Made by a program: the position numbers and the translations under genes. This document shows, piece after piece, positions 58,243-64,000 of a stretch of 64,000 bases of DNA. Source of the stretch: Aporrectodea caliginosa (lineage: Eukaryota > Annelida > Clitellata > Crassiclitellata > Lumbricidae); contig JACEVL010000773.1 of assembly GCA_020284085.1 (NCBI GenBank), forward strand, positions 150,001 to 214,000, written 5' to 3'. The first letter of the stretch is position 1. Every line of letters begins with the position of its first letter. The notes beneath the pieces were generated by a model that was not told where the DNA came from, ran no database searches, and saw only the letters and a program-made list of their open reading frames with translations.

Positions 58243-61200
58243 GTATTTCGACGGACTTGACGAGACTAAGGCCATTAATCATGGCGGTTTTTAACGAATT
58301 TCTTCGATGGCTGATCGCCGGTCGCGCCATGCGCCCACGCGCTTGTTTTCCCACCTGCTTCCGAGAGTCTAATCGCCGAATAATGTCCGTATTTTGCCTG
58401 ATGTAATCTGACGTAAAATTATCGGTACACAATCAAAAGAAATTCTTGTTTATTGTAATCGGTGGTAAAAGGGTAATTTTTAAGTTTATTGTTCCATTTC
58501 TGATACTGACGAGCTATAGTGTGACAACACAGTCATCTTTCGGTTGGCGTGTGAGAACTACTTCCTTCGGGTGCGGGCCGAATCCCCGAAACTCGAATCC
58601 CCGAAATGAATTTCGGCCGGATCCCCGAAATTGATTTTCTAAGTCCGACCCGAATGAACATAATTAACAAATAAACATTTGAATAGGCAGTATTGCACCT
58701 TTGTCTCCTCCTTACCTGCGAGGGCCTCTTTGCGATCTTCTACATTGGCATTATGGTTGTCCCTCGCATGCGATCTGCTACGGCCCACTCTAGGTGCTTT
58801 GCCCGTGTTGGCCCATCAGCTTGGAACTCTCTTTCCCAGTCTCTTCGTCTTCAGTTACTAGCCCTCTCTCCTTCCCAGTTCCGTAGACGCCTTAAGACTT
58901 TCTTGTACCCTGATGCAGGCACTGACGCAGGTCGAGAGCGCTGCTGATTTTGAGCGGCGCTATATAAATGTTTGATGCAATTACAATTACAATCGATATA
59001 CTTCAAGGCCACACTAGATCTTTGTCTTGTTTACAACTTAACTTTGAATAGCTCGGCCGCTTTCTAGAAAACTGTTTTCGGGAAATCGGGCTTTTATCTA
59101 TTTTCAGCGTATTCGGGGATTCGGGTTGACCCCACTTCCTTCCACTGAATAACAAGAACAGAAATATAGGGTTGTGAACGATAAGCTTGTAATAATTATT
59201 ATTAATTTATCACACATACTACCAACAAAATTTCCTGTAGCATTTTTACTGCTTTATTTGAGAAAATCGTTCAAGTTATTAGTGAAATTCATGATCAACG
59301 CTTCAGTTATGCTTACTGCTAATGTTAAATGGAATTCAGAACAATAATCAGCACTCATTTCTACACCAGTGTAGAATTCTATTCTTGCTATATAATTTAC
59401 ATGACTTAAATGCTTTGTTGACAATTTCCACGATACAAGGACAGTAAAAATGGGAGGAAGGAAAATTCCGGTTTGGCCTGCCTGTGGTCAGTCGCGGATA
59501 ATATGGCGACACCAGACTGCAGACATAACAGAGCACTTCAAGCTCCACACAAATCTTCCAGTTAGCTTGTAATGAACCAATAACGTATGCTTGTAATGAA
59601 ACTTTATATTTAAAAATGAATTATGAAATCAAGTAAGTATCTTATACATAAAAGAATGCTCACCAGAACACTAATAATTAAATGCGCTTTGCCAGATGAA
59701 CTCCGATTGACATGCTAGCCAATGACAGAGTGACGGGCAGTTGAGCTCCTGCTCAGAATTTTACCTAAGGCAAACTCTTATCTTGCAAAACGTCACATGG
59801 CTGCTTTATACTTATTTTTCTTCTTCTATTTGATGAACTATGTACACCAAAATGTGGTTAGCAGTTGGTATTTTCAATAAAGGATATACTTACTTAGAAT
59901 GAACTTGGGTAGCCTATCCAGGATGTATTGCACAAAACTAGACGCCTGTAATTCTCTCCCAGTCTGAGTGGTCAGATTTTTATACGTAAACTGCTGCAGT
60001 TGGGTCAAAGTCCGATTGGTAAACATGTAGTTTAGCGTTATAAATTATTTTCTTACTTTGAATTAAACAAAGTGTCATAAATTATTTTATGCATATTTTA
60101 GCCATGTTTTCATCTCTCATCCAACTTTACTATAGCATGCTTTATCGCTCATCCAACTTCTAGTTTTACTGTAATAATTTGGCATCAGTACCTTGTTTTC
60201 ATTGCTCATCCAACTTCTACTTATACTATGACATGTTTTCATCACTCCTCCAACTTCCAGTTTTACTGCAATAATTTATTTGCTTTAAAATAATTTACAA
60301 CACTAAACTACACAATAGGCAAACAGGAAGTAATTTATGACTCTTAACCCTTTAACGACGAGCTGCTATGGTTTCCCATACATTTTAGTACATGCTCGTC
60401 GTTAAAGGGTTAACTATACATTTACCATCCCATTTTATCACTCATAATTGGCTGCAGACAGGCTAAACTGGAATTTGACCACAAGCAGTAAAATATTAAA
60501 TTTGTTGATGACAGGATTAATAATCATGAATTTTTTTAGCTGTTATTTTTGTAATTATCTCACAGTTCTACAATGTTTAAATGGTGTTACATATGCATCT
60601 GCATTTGAACAATCTATTGCATCACCATCCTGTATTTTGTTTGACTTCTTGTGAAATTATATATTTACAGCTGTGTTGGTTTTGATTGCAGGAGACCTAT
60701 GAAAGCGTTCCTCCAACAACAAAGATACCGTTCCTTATCCAGACAGTGATAAACCAAGGCAGCCAGTTAGAGGTTCAAACAGATTTTAATGGCTAGTTCT
60801 ATAAATATCCACCATGGTCACTTGATGTGTCTGTTACAGCTCTTAACAGTAAAATTAAGAAACTTTTATGATTCGGGTCACATGTAACCATTGTCTTAAT
60901 TATGAGTGCTTTTAAGCTGATCAAGTCCACCACATAAGTTAAGTCTATCAAAGCCAATACTCAAATGTAATAGCTAGTTGAAATTGCAGATTATATGTCC
61001 GATTAACAGTCAAAATGGAAGATGTTGCTGTCTGTGCATAAAACATTATTTGGCAACTGATTGACAGTAACCTTAAGTCAAAACCATTTTGTTTTGTTTT
61101 GTCCATTTTGTCTTAACGTGACAGACTGACTATTTTGATCCTCAGCCCAACCAAACCAGCACAGTTGTCTGCTAATGGTTCAAATCTATTTAGCTCTACT

Positions 61201-64000
61201 TAAGAGAAACCCATGAGATGTCCAAGATTTTATTACTCAGTATTAAAGTACATGTAGTCAACACTTGAACAAAGTGACTAGTCAGATTATTAGCCTGTTG
61301 TGCAATCTAGTCAATTACATAATATGAATTGGAAACTGGTGGATGTATTGTCAACTTTGTCATGAATCAAATGGATGAAATTAAATTAATTGTACACTCT
61401 TCACTTGTCATTATATATATATATATATATATATTCGTTTATTTGAAAAAGAGACAAATCTGGGTGGCACACCGCACCCAGTTACATGTCGAAGCATAAA
61501 CCAGACAAATAAAATAATAGATGAAAAGAGTTAACAGAACTCTGTCAGTATTTACTGAAGTCATTACTGTCATTACTTAAGTTGAATCATTCTACAAGTT
61601 TTCTGCATTTCAGATGTGTTGCCTTTTTGTCTGGTGTGCCATGTTGACATGATTTGTGTTGTATCTGACGTAACAGGTGCGAAGTCTGGCAGCAGTTCTC
61701 CTGCGCCGTGTGTATTCATCTAACTTTGAGGAGTTCTGGCCGCTGCTGCCACCTGAAGCTCAGTTGAATCTTAAGACTCAGATGCTGCTTACTGTCCAGC
61801 AGGAACATGACAGTACGCTCCGAAAGAAAGTCTGCGAATGCTCAGCAGAATTTGCCAGAAATCTCCTGGGTATTTTCATATGTGATTCATAGATTATTTA
61901 AAACTTCTATGGCTTTATTCAAAAATCAAAACAAAAATTGGTGCCTGTATTGATTTTATTATATTGTAGCTCTTATTATAGGATCATCAATTGACATGAA
62001 ACTGTGTATTATCAAGACATCTTGACCAATTTGTGCTTTTATAGCTCATAAAATTGTGGAATTTGCGTTTTGACAAATATAAAAGCATTAGTTCTAATTG
62101 AATCAAATAATTTCTATAGAGCCATTAGCGTAATGCTTAAGATATCAATCGATGGCTGCTTTGAGTGGAATCGTGATAAAAAATTCTGAACAAAACAGAG
62201 AATGAATTTGGAATCGATTATTAAGAGTTAATCTTAACATATGTTGTATTTGATTGAAGACGACAATGGTAACAACACCTGGCCGGACATCTTGAAGTTT
62301 TTGTTCGACTGTGCTAGTTCAACAAATGTCATGCTCAAAGAAAGTGGCCTCATCATTTTCAGGTATTTTTTTACGCCCCTAAACAGAACACAGATTAGCC
62401 TCGATGATTGACTGACTGTCTGCACAACCTTGTTCTTTTTGAGCGGCGCTATATAAATGTTCGATTACAATTACAATTGTTCTAGTTGTGTGACACAATG
62501 GGCAGATTAGTTGCACTGTTGCCACGATGCAACATGGAGACAGTCGTTTTGTAGGGACCTTGAGCTATGCCTGTGGACACAACTCTTGATGTTATTAAGT
62601 GACATTTTGTCTTAGGTAATGATGCTACCTAAATACAGAATATGCTAAATAACGATAATATTTGCGTTTACAGTGCTTGCTTTATATATGTCAAAAGCAT
62701 TCAAAAGACAGTGTAAATCATGCAGCCTAGTCAGAGATTCTACTAGGCCCACAATGGCTCAATCCAGATCCTTTTGTCTGTATAGGTCCCTCTCTGTAGA
62801 ATGGACTTCCCACTTCTGTGTGTTCTACGATCCTCTCTAGTTGCTTCTCTGCCTCTCTCACCTTAAAACCGTCCTTTTCTCTTGGGGTACCTCACATTGG
62901 GAGCGCTTCTGAAAGGCTGATGCTGTGAAAAGTGCTTTATCAATGAGCAGTTACAATATTTTTTGTCAAAGTCTGCTATATTGGTTACTGGAGCTAAAAT
63001 TGAATGTGTCTGTTTTTTTGTTATACCATAGCATTGTTCCTGGAATATTTGGCAACCAGCAGAGCCAATACATCTCCGTTATCAAGCAGATGCTGCATCA
63101 GTGCATAACTGATCAAGCTAATCAAAATGTAGGTGGCTCTTATTGATGTGATATTTGTGTCCTTAATCTCCTTTTTCGATTTGTGTTTATTCTGTTTTGA
63201 CTGTAGTTATTTTCTGCTTACCTTTGGCATTAGTTCTTGCTATCTTTTTGGTTGAGATTGTTCTTTCTGCAGTGCTCAGGATGCTGTAAAATGTTATATT
63301 TGTGTTGCTTCTGGAAAACTTGTAAGTTACAGAATTCGGGGAATTTCAGAAGTGTCTGGAAAGTCAGGGAATTTTAAAACAATAAATGAATGGGAACCCT
63401 GAATAAGTATAATATTGATGCTTATCTTGGAGTGGGTCTGATTTGTATTTCAGGTGCGTTTCACAGCCACTCGAGCAGCTGTGTCTTTTATCCTTGCAAA
63501 TGAGGATGATAACAACACCTTGGCGCACATGAAAGATCTTTTACCATTCATCATTCAGGTATCATGATCTGCAGCTTTTGGCTTTCTTCATTTACGTAAT
63601 CTGTGCCTATTATGCATCATCGTTTAAATACATCTAACCTTTACAGTTCACTATATTATGTTAATGACTCTATATTATGTTAATGACTCAGCTTTCATAA
63701 CACTTACTCAGATGATGTGTTCAATTAATGGAAACAGTTGCATCTTTTGTACTTTTGACTCAGACGAATAATCAACTACTGTCATTATCCAGGTTAGAAC
63801 ACCACATTTTCTACAGTAATTCAAACAGTAATGGAGGTACTTAATTGTTTCACCTTTGGATTAAATTTGCGTTATATGTTGTTACTGACAGTGTGTGGTG
63901 GAGAGTATTAACATCGATGATGACTCCCTTCTGAAGAGTCTTATTGATCTCGCAGAAAGCACTCCCAAATTCCTCCGGCCACAACTGGAAAACATTTTCA
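58162..64000 (+). CDS. IPO5: Importin-5 (RanBP5 / karyopherin beta-3), N-terminal part
   Basis: Nuclear import receptor of the importin-beta family; it binds RanGTP through its N-terminal HEAT repeats and carries ribosomal proteins, histones and other cargo through the pore. Seven exons (58162-58242, 60692-60772, 61677-61869, 62260-62362, 63032-63128, 63454-63558, 63892-64000) join in phase to 256 codons plus one base. The order of motifs matches animal importin-5: FETLLQNLLSSDNKTRLEAE, ETYESVP, LAAVLLRRVYSSNFEEFWPL, LRKKVCECSAEFARNLL, DNGNNTWPDILKFLFDCASS, PGIFGNQQSQY, and DDSLLKSLIDLAESTPKFLR. The family is about 1100 residues, so roughly a quarter is present and the gene is cut by the right edge. 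Intron 1 carries three transposons. Housekeeping role expected. Confidence 0.96.
58568..59133 (+). mobile_element. hAT-like element split by a LINE (IPO5 intron 1)
   Basis: Ends CGGGTGCGGGCCGAATCCCC and, inverted, GGGGTCAACCCGAATCCCCG: imperfect inverted repeats. The exact 8-bp duplication ACTTCCTT lies at 58560-58567 and 59134-59141. Repeats of ATCCCCGAAA lie inside. The LINE fragment at 58680-58992 interrupts it. Confidence 0.78.
58680..58992 (+). pseudogene. LINE ORF2 C-terminus, best-preserved copy, inside the hAT element
   Basis: An 84-codon frame contains RCFARVGPSAWNSLSQSLRL and QFRRRLKTFLYPDA, the canonical end of CR1/L2-like ORF2, a stop, then GAGCGGCGCTATATAAATG and ATTACA repeats. 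The most intact example of the terminus family. Confidence 0.88.
59142..60105. other. IPO5 intron 1, nothing recognised
   Basis: AT-rich intron DNA without recognisable element. Confidence 0.35.
60108..60280 (+). repeat. Degenerate tandem repeat of about 55 bp
   Basis: Four loose copies of TTTTCATCRCTCATCCAACT then TCTAGTTTTACTGYAATAAT. Spacing varies. Confidence 0.6.
60348..60409. mobile_element. 62-bp piggyBac-type MITE
   Basis: TTAA at 60344-60347 and 60410-60413 flanks an element starting CCCTTTAACGACGAGC and ending in its exact inverse GCTCGTCGTTAAAGGG. CCCTTT termini and TTAA duplication are piggyBac hallmarks. Only about 30 bp lie between the repeats. Confidence 0.78.
60692..60772 (+). 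CDS. IPO5: IPO5 exon 2
   Basis: 81 nt; ETYESVPPTTKIPFLIQTVI then NQGSQLE; acceptor GATTGCAG, donor AGAG before GTTCAA (a weak GTTC donor). Confidence 0.93.
61410..61440. repeat. TA repeat in IPO5 intron 2
   Basis: Short TA run followed by TTCGTTTATTTGAAAAAGAG, possibly the end of another retroelement. The rest of this intron shows nothing. Confidence 0.6.
61677..61869 (+). CDS. IPO5: IPO5 exon 3
   Basis: 193 nt; VRSLAAVLLRRVYSSNFEEF onward to FARNLL; donor CTGG before GTATTT. Confidence 0.95.
62260..62362 (+). CDS. IPO5: IPO5 exon 4
   Basis: 103 nt; DNGNNTWPDILKFLFDCASS then TNVMLKESGLIIF; acceptor TTGAAG, donor TCAG before GTATTT. Confidence 0.95.
62395..62482 (+). mobile_element. LINE 3'-terminus relic in IPO5 intron 4
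   Basis: TTGAGCGGCGCTATATAAAT then GTTCGATTACAATTACAATT. It nearly matches the end of the copy at 58992. Confidence 0.75.
62748..62958 (+). mobile_element. LINE ORF2 end in IPO5 intron 4
   Basis: Same subfamily as 46478-46692 (ACAATGGCTCAATCCAGATC, TTGGGAGCGCTTCTGAAAGG, AAAAGTGCTTTATCAATGA). Mutated terminus, no open frame. Confidence 0.72.
63032..63128 (+). CDS. IPO5: IPO5 exon 5
   Basis: 97 nt; IVPGIFGNQQSQYISVIKQM then LHQCITDQANQN. GIFGNQQ is a family hallmark. Confidence 0.96.
63454..63558 (+). CDS. IPO5: IPO5 exon 6
   Basis: 105 nt; VRFTATRAAVSFILANEDDN then NTLAHMKDLLPFIIQ. Confidence 0.96.
63892..64000 (+). CDS. IPO5: IPO5 exon 7, cut by window edge
   Basis: CVVESINIDDDSLLKSLIDL then AESTPKFLRPQLENIF; the exon is still open at base 64000. 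Confidence 0.95.

Overview
The window is nuclear DNA of an invertebrate animal. It has intron-rich genes with GT-AG and a few GC-AG junctions, very dense simple repeats, and DNA transposons, LINE relics and tRNA-derived SINEs. A SHARK-type kinase (SH2-ankyrin-SH2-kinase, a family lost from vertebrates) and frequent TAGGCCTA palindromes would suit a marine deuterostome such as an echinoderm or hemichordate, but that placement is inference. I see no prokaryotic or viral gene and no CRISPR array.

Three genes can be built exon by exon with consistent reading phase. (1) Minus strand, 18207 down to 3308: four coding exons encode a 590-residue secreted precursor. It has a signal peptide, long Glu/Asp-rich granin-like stretches with dibasic sites, and a ten-cysteine C-terminal domain resembling a secreted phospholipase A2 core in which the usual His-Asp pair reads His-Gln. 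I do not know a named family for it; it is the most novel item here. Intron 2 (about 10 kb) is almost wholly repeats. (2) Minus strand, 56505 down to 43023: a complete SHARK tyrosine kinase in 18 coding exons plus one likely 66-nt exon (744 or 766 residues). (3) Plus strand, from 58162 past the right edge: the first seven exons (256 codons) of importin-5. SHARK and importin-5 are head to head with 1.66 kb between their start codons.

The 18.2-43.0 kb region and the large introns hold mobile DNA. Seven hAT-type elements have exact 8-bp target duplications (5824-7185, 7432-7807, 19455-19847, 22989-23355, 41214-41366, 55653-56010, 58568-59133); one of them keeps a frameshifted BED zinc-finger exon. 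There is also a nested hAT pair without a clean duplication, a 759-bp Helitron, and a 62-bp piggyBac-type MITE flanked by TTAA. More than a dozen LINE 3' relics share the terminus GCGCTATATAAAT before differing simple-repeat tails. There are several SINE families, one tRNA-Asp-like with tails that grade into trinucleotide microsatellites.

Other structure includes a near-perfect 964-bp palindrome centred on a CATA/TATG microsatellite (12330-13293), a 35/32-bp tandem array with a 230-bp higher-order period (33468-34060), a 31-bp E-box minisatellite (22015-22290), and a three-fold ATTCATGA plus TACGTCA module near 39.9-40.05 kb that may be regulatory. The genes are unrelated in function apart from the divergent SHARK/importin-5 pair, which may share a promoter region.
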